From Apiotrichum sp. Y4204 (Eukaryota > Basidiomycota > Tremellomycetes > Trichosporonales > Trichosporonaceae), in contig JAMYHL010000010.1 in assembly GCA_025531455.1 (NCBI GenBank), positions 1,178,001-1,242,000 on the forward strand: a stretch of DNA of 64,000 nucleotides. Direction: 5' to 3'. The position numbers and the translations under genes are program-made. Below are positions 34,533 through 45,354 of the stretch, piece after piece (position 1 is the first letter of the stretch; the number at the start of each line of letters is the position of its first letter). The notes beneath the pieces are model-generated. The model was not told the origin of the DNA and ran no database searches. It saw only the letters and a program-made list of their open reading frames with translations.

Positions 34533-34582
34533 AGTCACCAACTGGCGACTTGCCAACAGTCACCAACTGGCGACTTGCCAAC
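34533..34582. repeat. perfect 25-bp tandem duplication
   Basis: Two identical 25-bp copies, 34533-34557 and 34558-34582, centred on CCAACTGGCGACTTGCC. Perfect identity suggests a recent duplication. Confidence 0.9.
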
Positions 34583-35416
34583 TAGCTCGTACGCTAGTCC
34601 CCCGGTCCGACGACGCGTCGCGCTACTCCTTATCGCGACGACGAGATCATGAGCCGACGAAGAGTGTGAAGAGTGTTAGCAATGAGCAACTTGTGCAAGC
34701 TGCAAGATGCACCACAATGCAGCGTGCACCACATGCTCCGCTCGATGCTGATTCCTACATTTCCTGGGCGTTGATCACTTTTTTTGCTGATCTTCATATT
34801 GACGCTTATTCGGCGATCAATTCTTATGCATCAATCTCTTCTTTCTCTCCATCTCACATTCATCTCGTTGGCAGCCTCCAAACTCTACAATGCGCCGACT
34901 CGTCGCCTCGCCGCCGGCATCAGAGCATGTGCTACATCTATCCGCGCAACCCGTTCCTATACCTGCCCTCGTCGTGGGAACTGCTATGCTCCGCACTCCT
35001 AAAGGCCCCTCTGAGATCCGAGACCTTACAGTCAGGACCCCGGAATGAACAAACAAAACAAACAAAACAAAACAGACATCAAAACAACAGCACCCGAAAC
35101 TCTGTGACATGCCGGCATGCACCCCCCCCCCCTCTCGCCCTGGGCCCTACCTGGGGCTTACGCGTCCACTGAGCCCACAATCCACAGGCATTCCGACGTG
35201 CGTGCGAGGCACTGCGCGTCCTGGCGTGATCCTTGGGTCCTGATCCTGGGCCATCGTATAGGTCCTTGTGCCGTACTTGCCCTGGAACTGGGACCCCGCG
35301 AAAGACGACTGCCCAACCGGGACTGGGGAAGACCGAGACATTGGCTTCAAACTCGCGGAGGCGCGGAGCAGCGCTTGCTAGCCACCTCGGCGAGACGGTG
35401 TGCTCTCTGCTCTCCG

Positions 35417-35450
35417 CGCTCTGCGCTCTGCGCTCTGCGCTCTGCGCTCT
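35417..35450. repeat. CGCTCTG heptamer repeat, about 4.9 copies
   Basis: Perfect 7-bp microsatellite in intergenic DNA. A GCGCGCAGGG repeat follows at 35537-35560. Confidence 0.85.
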
Positions 35451-36378
35451 ATGCCTCCAGAGCGTCCTGGTAGCTCTGCCGCCCGGACGCGGAAAAGGTA
35501 GATGGGATGGACTATGGATAACCTTGTCGCTAGAGCAGGGCGCGCAGGGCGCGCAGGGCGGGTGCGCGGCATGCTTTGGGGGTCGTCTCTCTGATAGCTC
35601 TGCTGGCGTGCGACGCTACGCTACTCTAGAAGAGGTGCCAGGACCGGCGGCAGCGTGCATTGTTTCAAAGCCAATCCAAAGGGTGAGGTCTGAATGAGGA
35701 CCGACTGAAATGTCCCGAGAGCGGCTGAAATGGTCGAAAGGGAGAGAGAGTGGGCGGCGGAATGAGACATATTGATGGAAACGGAGAGGGAGAATGTAAC
35801 GACAACAACAATCGCCGTCGCCGCGGGTCTGACTGGTGAGACCACCGGCTCTTCCTGTCTTGTTTTCTTTCCCAGCTCCTTTGTCGTTTTCTTTCTCTCT
35901 CTCCGATATCTTTCTTTCTTTCTTTTTCTTCTTCTTCTGCCCATCATTGTTGATCGCTGTGATCTGCGTGTTCGTCGCCGATCCGCTGGTCGTTGATCTC
36001 ATATCCTTCCCATTCCGGCTGTCCCCCACTATTTCCCCACAAAACAACAAACGACATTCGTTGTCCACAAACAGAAATCAGCCACCCCAGCCGGCCATCG
36101 AGATACCTCATACCTCGTCCCCGCGTCCCCTCTCTACTGCACGCGTCGTCTGTTGACCCCACATCCCCACATCCCCAAAGGCTGAGAGGCGCGCGTCGCC
36201 TTCATTCCTGTTTATCCTCGATACTCGAATCGCCGTCGACGTTGCCTGCAACCCATCAGCCGGATATATCATCCCAACACTGCTCAACACTTGTCGTCTC
36301 CCGTCTCCTGTCTGTTCCCTGCCGTGTCAAGACGCCAAGACGCAGCAACCGACACCCGCCCCACACGCACTGTGCTCA

Positions 36379-36423
36379 ATGCCGCAGTCGTCCCATTCCA
36401 CCCGACAAGCCCGAGTCGCCTGA
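36379..36423 (+). promoter_or_regulatory. possible 14-codon upstream ORF
   Basis: The only ATG in roughly 750 bp before the main start opens a 14-codon frame ending in TGA at 36421-36423, 132 bp upstream of the main ATG. If the transcript starts further upstream it could reduce initiation at the main gene. Confidence 0.3.
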
Positions 36424-36555
36424 TCTGTTGTGCATCTCACACACCCGCCTGCCCACGCATCGCCCGCACAGGCTCGCACACACCCAACACCACAGCTTTC
36501 CGTTGACAACAACACTCCCCCGTTCGTCCATCCCACCTCCATCTCTCGCTCCACC

Positions 36556-39500
36556 ATGTTCGCGACACAGCACCCGCGCCGCCCACGGCCGCCCGGTGCC
36601 CGCCGACCGTCGGCACAACTGCGCGCCGCTGCCGCTGCCGCGGGCAGCGAGCTGTCCGCCAAGACCCTCCTCAACTCCACCACCCCGCCACCCAAGCCGC
36701 TCAAGCGCGCGTCCTCGGCGAAGAAAAAGGGCAAGGCAAAGGCCTTTGTCCCCCTCGTTCCCGGCGGCGCAGACGGTGATACTGAAGCAGGGGACACGAG
36801 CGTCGAGCACATAGAGCACGCGCTGAGCTCAATCACGCCCGCCACGTCCATGTCCGCAACCTCGTCCGGGACTCGTACCCGCCCACTCAGCCTCTCGTCC
36901 GATATCTTCAGTGCGGCGTCCCCGCCCCCACCTTACGGCTTCATCAGTCTGCCCCCCATGCGCGACATGAGCGACGACAAGTCGGAGATGGTCTGCCCGC
37001 CCCCGCCGCCCGCGCACATCGAGTCCGGTCCGTCATCTGTACGCACGAGCTGGATTTCCACAGACTCGCCGTTTAAGAGCAACGGCGATGGAGACGCCAC
37101 CGCCGGCGACACGCTGACGCTCGAGGGGTTTCGTCGCTTCATCAAGGATCGAGGTGAGTTTAGCCGCTGCACGGTTGCCACTGCGGCATAAGGCACAAAG
37201 GGCCCTTTGCTTCCCCTTGTCTGTGCGCGGATACATGCTGACCATTGCAGACGAGGAGCTCGCAGCCGAGGTCTCGGAGCGCCTCGCCCCTTACGAGGAG
37301 GCAATGCGCAACATGCACGACACGCGGGGATCCAATTCCTCACCGACAGGCTCCACCGCGCCCAGCTCTTCACCCTCCCTTGTCCGTCTCCCACCATTCC
37401 AGCAGCGAACGCCGAATGACTTTTTCAACTTTACATTCCCGAAGGCGCCGCGCTGGGGTAACCCGCCGAGCACTCAGCGCGAACTCGAGCGCCGCCTCGC
37501 GTACCTCCAGGCGGAGGCCGAGGAGGAGCGCATCGCTCAGCTCGAGGCCGCGCTCGCCGATGCGCGCGAGAGCGAGGAGGCGCAACGCAAGGCGAATGCG
37601 CGTCTCAGGCGTGATAACAGCAAACTCCGCCGGGCGCTCGAGCACGCCGAGGACACAGCGGAGCACTTGGAGCAAGAGGCTTTGCGCAGCTCGGCGTCAT
37701 CGACGCGCTCCTCGCCATTCGTGCCCTTTCGTGAGCGCCCTTTCCGCACCGAGAGCGAGCCCGAGCGCGTCGGCTGGGGCGCCGTCACCTTCCCCGAGTT
37801 TCCGCGGGGGCTGGACAGAAATTGGCGTATCGACGTCAAGGTCCCAGAGGCCGAGAGCGAGGACTCTGGTGAGGCCACGCAGCGCCCGACGCCGGACAAT
37901 ACCCCACAGCCCCCAGCGGAGGACATCATGGAGGACGCCCTGCCGATTTTGGAGGTTGAGCAGCCGGAGGACCAGGAGCAGGAGCAGGAGCCACAGGAGC
38001 CAGGCACTGAAGCTGCTGACGATGTTGAGGCCCCAACTAACTCCGAACCTGCTCTCCTGCCTGCGGCCGTTATTGACGAGTCTCCCAAGGACACCAAACC
38101 CGAGGCCACTGCGGGCTCTGGTGCTCGTCCGCACTCTGAACGCGCCCGCCCGCGCCCGCTTCTCTCCTCTGCGACGTTTGTCAGCCCAGGCAAGTCGCGA
38201 GTTGGCACCCCGCGAAGCCTCGAGTCCGCACAAAGCAGCCAAAGGAGCAGTAACGGCTCGCGTCTTAGGCGATCTCCGTACCCGTCACCCCACCTGCCCT
38301 CGCCACACCACCAGCGCACCGAGAGCACGGCGTCGAATGGCACCGGTCCCCACCGCCGAGGCCCCTCATTTGGGTCCTTTAATGGTCTTCAGGTCCCTCT
38401 CAGTGCCACCAAGCCAGCCACCCCAGATGCGAGCGCGTCTCCCGAACGCTACTCGCACCTCTCGCAATTTGCACACCTGGCACACATCTCCCCAGGTGCA
38501 GCGCTCGCCCACCGCATGGACAGCGTGCGGTCGTATGTCACCGAGTATGGCCGGACGCTGGGCAGCGAACTCGGGAGCAGCTACACCCCGTCGCAGCTCC
38601 TCCCCACTCCCGCGCGGAACAACTTTACCTCAGATGACTACTTTGAAGAGGGCGAGGTGGATCTCACGGTCGAGACCATACAGGGCGTTCCCCGCCGCAG
38701 CCGGTTGTTCCAGTCGTCGAGCAGCGGGCTGTCGCGCGAAATGTCGTGCTCGCCGCCAACCGCTGCGTTCGTCCTTCGTGGTAGCATGTCGCGCTCACAG
38801 GGCCTGACCGCGTACGAGCAGCTGTACGAGTCAGATGTCAAGCACATGCGCCCGGCGCCAGAGGCCAAGCCGCCGACCAAATGGACTCCGCAGCCTTGGG
38901 CATCGCCCTCGCCGTCCCCGCATATGGTGTCCTTGCCGATGCTTGCCTCTGGAAGCGAATCAGATGAGCCCTCGCAGCCCGAGCGCTCCCCGGGGAGCAC
39001 AGTCGGGTCAACTGCTGTCGCGGGCCCCAGTGCCGCTGCTAGTGCCGCTGCAGTAGTAAGCTTTGTCGGCGCGACCCCGCTGTCACGTATCACTGGCCCA
39101 CACGGGCGCTCCCCGTCTCCCGGCCACTTTCTCGCACCTGGCGGCGACCCGTGGGATGAGTACAGCGACCGCACGACACCATCTCCGCGCTCACGCGCTC
39201 TGCGCCCATTACTGCTCGGCTCATCCAAGACCGCCGCGCAGCGCGTGCACATTCACACGACGCACCGCCGCGCCGGCCGCTTTGCGACCGGTAACAATGT
39301 CGCGCACCCGGCCATCATGGCGCACCGCCGCAGCGCGTCGCTCGCCACCACTGCCCTGCCCCGCGCGCCCGCAGGCCCCGTCACGATCCCCGGCCGCATC
39401 ATGCACGACGTCTTTTGCCTCATCCTCATCGTCCTCGACTACATTGAATGGGCGATCATTATCGTGTACCGTCTCATGATTGACATACGCGCCGGCCCCG

Positions 39501-39595
39501 ATGCCGCAATGTGAGTAGAGAATAAACGTTCGGGGGGCCTCCACTGACAGCTCAGCACCAGGAGACGCACGCACGCAAAGCGCTACTACCTCTAA
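36556..39595 (+). CDS. unknown coiled-coil protein with C-terminal membrane segment
   Basis: Exons 36556-37153 and 37251-39510 are clear (KDR-DEELAAEVSERL across a 97-nt intron). A third exon, 39556-39595, is proposed: GTGAGT at 39511, CTGACAGCTCAG before 39556, adding ITRRRTHAKRYYL and giving 965 residues; if this 45-nt intron is not used, the protein ends at 39514 after AAM. The N-terminal half is Pro/Ser-rich with PPPPP blocks. A strong coiled coil spans about 270-347 (QRELERRLAYLQAEAEEE). The middle is disordered Ser/Pro. A hydrophobic helix at about 916-945 (FCLILIVLDYIEWAIIIVY) suggests a tail-anchored protein, and the basic tail of exon 3 fits. Family not recognised. The leader is long and pyrimidine-rich. 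Confidence 0.75.
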
Positions 39596-39849
39596 CCCAT
39601 TACATTCATTTCTCATGCGTCCCCTCCCCGTCCCATTTCTCTCTGCTCTGCCATTGTCAATGTCCGTGTACGTGTTCCATCCACAAGGCCTTCCGTCATC
39701 ATCACTGCCCCTGCCTGCCCCGCCGTGTGCGGCATCGCGCCTGAGCGCGCAGTATACATATGTTATAGTTGCCATGCTAGTATGTGAAATACAGGTGACT
39801 CTAGCATCTACGATGCTCTCTGCGTACAATAACCTCCTCCAGTGTATAA

Positions 39850-41761
39850 CTACGCACAAATCGTGCGGATAAACGCCTCCCAGCGCGCAATCGCTTCAAC
39901 CACAACAGTCTCATACGCCACTCCATCCCCGTCAGCAATCGGGAAAATCTCCCTATGTATGCTCCCGCAGTCGGCACACGGCTTCGCGAGCGCATCATAC
40001 TCGTGCCCTCTGCCGGCCGCAGCGCGATCCGCCAGTTCGAGGTGCACGAGGCGCTCCCACCGCTTGACGGCCGGCACCATGCGGCTGGCGTCGACGCCGG
40101 CCCGCACCGCGCCGGGGAGGAGCGAGCCGCGCGCACTCGGCGCGCGGGCCAGCCCGCCAGGGCGGAGAGGAAAGATGTCGCGCAGCGTCGGCACGTGCGA
40201 CGTGCATTCTGCCATAAGCTTGGAACTGCCAGCAGCTTACGGTTCGACCACTGGCCCAGGCGGCGGGGCACGTTGTCTGTCCGCCCGACCTTGAAGTACG
40301 ATGTGGCTGTGGTTCCGAGACTGCGCAGCTCGTACGCGTACAGAAACCCCGGTGATTCCTGGGTATCAGCGATGCCGGGAAAAGGTATTACTTTATCGCT
40401 TAGGGCGCGCTCCATCGTCATGCGGAGGAGCGTCTGCGTCTGCTGTCCAAGGTCGGCGGGGATATAATCTGCCATCAGCTGGGTTAATAGCTTTATTCAC
40501 CTTTGAACTGGATCCACACGCCGGCCTTGCCCCGCCCGTCGCGCCAGTAGAACCCGGCGGGGGCACACACGAGCCCCGCGTGGTCCTTGCAGTACCGCTC
40601 TGTGGCCGTGTCCGAGTGCGCGAGGAGCGGGGCAGCTGCGCGCACGAGGCGCTTGCACGGCGCGCCGGCGCGTGTGAAGCCGGCGCACTGGGCTGCGGGG
40701 CCGGGACTGCAGCTGGGAGCGGGGCTGCGCGGTGGTGTCGCTGATGCGGCTATCCGTCGGCGCGGGGTGCGCAGCGGAGGGTCGCTCTCGTCCGAGGGTG
40801 TGTACTCGTCGCTGTCGGCCGTGAGGTCTATCACCTGCGGCCGCCTGGACCGCTGCGGAGTGCTCTGCCTGGACTGTTGCTTCGGCTTCTGCTTGGCGGG
40901 ACTCGCGGTCGGTGTCGTTGGGGCAGAGCTTGGTCTGCTCTGTCGTGCAGGACTTGGTCTACTCTGCGCCGCAGGACTCGGTCTACTCTGCGCCGCGGGA
41001 CTCGGTCTGCTCTGCGAAGGCTGCGAGGGGATGGGCGGCTTGCCCTGCGGCGGAGATTGCTTCGTGGGCTGGACCTGCAAGGTTGTTTGAAGTGTCGGTC
41101 CCCCGTTTGGCCGGGAAGCCAGTGGTACTGCTGGTGGTGGTGGCTGCACGGGGCGGAGAGCAGGCTGAGGCGGCGGTCCACCCTCGCGCGGCGGGGGCGG
41201 AATCGGCGGGACCAAGCCGAGCAAGTATGGCGAGTCTGGCGCGGCCAGGTCGTAGCGGTACGGATTGCGGTCTGGCGAGGGGTTCCATGCGACGGGGGGT
41301 AGGGGCTGGGAGGCGTGCGTGTAGGTGTGGGAATGCGGGGTGTGGGTGGGAGTGTGGGTTTGAAGAGGAGCATGAGTAGGAGTATGTGTTGGGACATAGG
41401 AACCGGAGACGGAGGGGACGGAGGGTTGGGAGCTGGGGACGGAGCTCGATGCCGCAGGGAGCGGGGGCAGCGGCTTGTCGCTCCCGCCCTCGGAGACGGA
41501 GAGGCTCGCCATGTTGACCGACAACGAGCGGAGGTAGTCCCGCCCCATCGACTGGGAGGGCTGGTGACGCTGGGGAGTAACTGGCTGTTGGGGCGGGTAT
41601 GGAGGGTGGCCGCTGGACGCGCTCCCATGTCCGCCATATGCGCCATACCCATTGCCGACTGTACCGTGTCCCGAGGCTGCTCCGTATCCGTATGCGGGTG
41701 GTGCTGGCCCCGGAGCGCCCAGCGCGATCTCCATCGTGCGGGACTGCGCCGGGTACGACAT
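39850..41761 (-). CDS. Mug113-like T5orf172 (DUF1766, GIY-YIG-like) protein
   Basis: Two frames that look separate are joined: exons 41761-40501, 40468-40241 and 40208-39850 give 615 residues across two 32-nt introns. The first join reads WIQFK-DYIPADLGQQTQ, the second QWSNR-QCTSHVPT. Residues 1-350 are low-complexity Pro/Ser/Gln, including 27-bp DNA repeats that encode SRPSPAAQ. Residues about 358-395 (QCAGFTRAGAPCKRLV...RYCKDH) look like a small zinc-binding knuckle. The C-terminal T5orf172 domain has GFLYAYEL, FKVGRTDNVPRRLGQW, RWERLVHLEL and a CADCGSIHREIF metal-like motif. The domain resembles GIY-YIG nucleases and is found in fission-yeast Mug113, an uncharacterised meiotic gene. No function is established. 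Confidence 0.85.
40920..41015. repeat. 27-bp coding repeat in the Mug113-like gene
   Basis: About three and a half imperfect copies of a 27-bp unit containing GACTCGGTCTACTCTGCGCC, encoding SRPSPAAQ-type peptide on the minus strand. Confidence 0.75.
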
Positions 41762-42951
41762 CGGGGGTGGTGGTGGGGAGTGGAGAGGAGTGCGTTACCA
41801 AGATGTATGAGGGGTTGTTTGTTTACACATTTCCTGGGTGGCAACTTGGCATCGGCAGCACAGTACACTACTGTACCTCCACCATCAGCTTTCCGTCATC
41901 GCCTTCATTGTCGTCGCCGGTGATCGCGAGGAGCACACTAGCGATGGTCGCAGTGCGATCTTGTGTGTACCGATGGCCCGGGTGCACGGCCTTCACGCGG
42001 CGTACAGAGTGCAATGTGCTATCCGGCATCCCCCCGGTGCCATCATGGCCAACTGTGGTGTCTCATCCTTTGTCTGCACAGCCCAAAGCTGTATCGTATC
42101 ACCACGACAAGAACTGCGCACAAAGCATGCACATCTCACACATCGCGAGCGCACGCCTCGAGTTGCAGCAGATCAGGCGGAAACCATGGACAGAGAGCCC
42201 ATATCCCCTCTGCATGATATACCGTTCGAGACCGAGGCCGCGCAGGTTATGCCGGGAACAGTGTCCAGGTACCAGCCAAAACAGCAGGAGAGACGCTGTA
42301 CACGATCACACGACACACGCCGCTCGCTGCTCGCTGCTGGCTGCGGGCTGTTCCTCGGATCGTTGTGGCGGTGCTGCGATAAGCTCTGTTGCACCTGGGG
42401 AGAGAGGGGGATAGCGCAAACCACAACCTCGCAGGAGATGGGTGTTATGGAGAGCTTTCCACTCCCGGGACACTACTGCTGACGCGGGACACGTCCTCGG
42501 TCGTCGTCACATTCCATCATACATCATTAGCACATGCATCAGCACATTGTCGACTTGCCTCGTCGTCCTCATCGTCCGTCGTCCCCCATCGCCGATAGCG
42601 AGAAAGCGTCTAGAACTGGCGTGTTGGCTGTTTCATATTTTACCCTGCCTGGGCGTGCGCTCTCCGGACATTGCTGTTTTCCGAACATCCTCTTTCCAGA
42701 TCTCCACCACGACACACGACACGGCATTCAACATCTCTCAACGTCTCTTCATCCTCATCATTCACACACACACTCTCTCTCTCTCGTTCTCTGTAAACAT
42801 TTCGAGATAATACGCTTTCTCACCACCGGCAGCTAGAGTCGACCACGACTCGCCAACTTGCACCCAACCTCCCGCCATCGCACTGCGCCGAAATCCCAAT
42901 TCATCCGACACACACATCTGCTCACACCCCCCGCCGTCGCCCCGGTCCGAG
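41762..42951. promoter_or_regulatory. divergent intergenic region, Mug113-like / GT90
   Basis: 1.2 kb between two divergent starts. The 416 bp before the GT90 ATG contain no other ATG and are rich in C and T, so they probably include a long leader. No gene seen. Confidence 0.45.
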
Positions 42952-45203
42952 ATGGCGTCGACCCTGTTCTCGCTGTGGAACGCAGCAAGAGACTCGTCAT
43001 GGGCAATTCCCCTGCGATTGCGCAATGCGGACCCCGACGAGACCGAGATGCGCGAGGCCTTCCTGCCAGGCAACGGTAATCGTGATGTGGAACTCGGAGG
43101 CCTCAGCACCGCCCAGTCATCATGGTATGCCCGCACGCGGCCATATCTCCGGCGCTGGCGGCGAATGATCATCATTGTCGGCACGCTTGCCATGCTCCTC
43201 TTCCTCGCACACCTCGTCAACACACGGCCAGCAGCACCACCGCGCCCCATCCTGAACGGAAAGCCCGCACGCAGACTCACGAGCGCGACCAGTCCGGGGT
43301 GTTTCGTGTCCGTGCTCGAGGCGTACGAGCGGGATCTTGCACGCCACCGCCAGACCTCGTGGTCGTCGCACACAATCAGCCCCAATGACCCCGCCTTCCG
43401 CGAAACGTTCCTCCTCCCCGACGAGAATGCGCTCAGCGACACGGGGCATGTCCCGCTCGGCGACAGGGGCCGCCACCCGATTCCCCAGCTGCTCGCGCGC
43501 GGCGAGACGCAATTTGTCGATCTCCTCTCGCGTCAGTCCCGCTCGCTCCAGGAGGCGCGGGAAGAGTACGCGCGGAGGTATGGCCGGAAGCCGCCGTTCG
43601 GCTTTGACGCCTGGTACCGCTATGCGACGGAGAAGGGCACGCTGCTCATCGACGAGTACGACCAGCTCGAGTCGGACCTGGCGCCTTTCCGCGCGCTTGG
43701 CCCGAAGGCGCTGCGCGAGCACGACGAGGCCGCGCGCAGCATACCCCAGCTGTACACGCTTAGTATTGTCAACGGCGAGCTGTCCCACTCGGGGGGGAGC
43801 GCCGCTCCGCAATGGGCTATCAACTGGCGCGGGGGCGAATTGGAGAAGTGAGTGTAGATGTGCGCTGTCACTGATGTCCAGTCTCATTAAGCCGTTTGTC
43901 AAGTGGCTACCGGATATGCATGTCGCCATGAGCTCGTACGACGAGCCGATTCTCTACGTCCCGCACTCGCGCCTCGAAGAGCTGAAAAAGAACCCGGATG
44001 GTGAGTGGGCTGGTCGCAGCGGCATTGATGTGTCGTGCTGATGGTAGCTCCCTTGAACAGCCCAGACCACGACAACGGTAAAGTCAGGCTCGAAGACGGA
44101 TGCGCACCGGACACGAATGCGGCCCAGGGTATCACACCGAGGGAGGGTATCGTGTTTGTGTACGATGCTGTCGCTGCGGGTGACATGTGCCAGAGTAAGT
44201 CACGATGCGCAGTGCCTCGAAGTTTGCAATCCTGACTTCAGACCCGTACCTTCGCCACAAGCACGGCATGTTCATCCAACCGCACAACAGGGACGTGCAG
44301 CCGCGCCCGTACAAGGAGCTCCTCCCAGTGTTCTCCTTTTCGCCCAGCTCCCTCAACAAGGACATCCGCATCCCCTCGATTGACCAGTTTAACGACGATA
44401 TTGGAGAGGACCCGGCATGGGAGGACAAGCCGTATCACCGCCTGGCCTGGCGCGGCAGCACAACCGGTATGCCGACCTTGAACCCCACGGTCGACTGGCG
44501 CAACTCGCAGCGTATCCGTCTCCACACGTTTGCCAATACCAAGAGCAAGGATCGTGAAAGCATTATCGTTCCCGACGCGGGACCGAAGGGCAGCACTGGT
44601 GATCTCGGATTTACAACTGAGCGCGTGCGGATGGACCAAGCCCGAGAGCACTACCTCGACATGGCGCTCGCCGGAAAGCCGATCCAGTGTGACGCCTCCA
44701 TCTGCGATACGATTGTGGAGGAACTGCACCCGGCCGAACGTCAGCCAAAGGAGGAGCTCAACAAGAACAAGTACATCTTTGACATCGACGGTAACGCCTG
44801 GAGCGGCCGCTTCCGCCGCATCATGCAGACCAACTCGCTCATCTTCAAGGCCACCATCTTCCCAGAGTGGTTCCAGTCGACCCTCGTCCCGTGAGTGAAG
44901 AAAAATGGAGAGTCACACAGCAGTCGAGCTTACACCCAGGTGGTTCATGTACGTCCCGACGCGCATGGACTTTGTGGACCTCACATCGCTCATGGCCTTC
45001 TTCCGCGGCCCGCTGCGGAACCCCGAAAAGGGCTTTGACGAGACGGCCAAGGCGATCGCGATCAACGGCAAGTGCTTTGTCGAAAAGCTCTTCCGCGCCG
45101 AGGACCGTGGTGTATACCTCTTCCGCATGCTCCTCGAGTACGCCGAGATGCTGCGGACGGAGGAGGAGCAGAAGCAGTACGAGAAGGAGCATGCGCACGA
45201 CAA

Positions 45204-45237
<34 letters not shown>

Positions 45238-45354
45238 AAGCCGGAGCCGGAGCCTGAGCCGAGCAAGACTCCCGAGGCTGGTAAAGACCACGAGGCAAGC
45301 GAGGACTACGACGGCGAGAGCCGATATGACACTCCGCCGATCGACGACGAATGA
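42952..45354 (+). CDS. CAP10-type glycosyltransferase, family GT90
   Basis: Five exons (42952-43847, 43882-44000, 44048-44194, 44242-44890, 44940-45354) give 741 residues. It is a type II membrane protein: a cytosolic tail, basic RRWRR, one helix at about 72-89, then a luminal domain. GT90 marks include PFVKWLPDMHVAMSSYDEP, RHKHGMFIQPH, the HRLAWRGSTTG sugar-nucleotide region, KYIFDIDGNAWSGRFRRIM and NSLIFKATIFPEWF. Cryptococcus CAP10 and Cxt1 (a xylosyltransferase) belong to this family, acting in the Golgi on capsule and glycolipid glycans; a xylosyltransferase role here is inference. The C-terminus is an acidic EPEPEPEP repeat (DNA 45208-45261) of variable-length type. Confidence 0.93.
45208..45261. 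repeat. GAGCCC hexamer repeat (Glu-Pro)
   Basis: Nine hexamer units (GAGCCC, with AAGCCG and GAGCCG variants) encode the EPEPEP tail of the GT90 protein. Confidence 0.85.

Larger units (their letters stand above)
33752..36555. other. intergenic plus long leader of the tail-anchored coiled-coil gene
   Basis: No gene seen. From about 35870 the DNA becomes pyrimidine-rich and, apart from one short upstream ORF, ATG-poor, as expected for promoter and 5' leader of the gene starting at 36556. Holds simple repeats at 33972-34018, 34533-34582, 35417-35450 and 35537-35560. Confidence 0.5.

Noticed and set aside
37245..38807. 520-codon plus frame overlapping the tail-anchored protein gene
   Set aside because: Ser/Arg-rich +1 shadow; the in-phase frame continues across the intron and has a coiled coil and a membrane helix.
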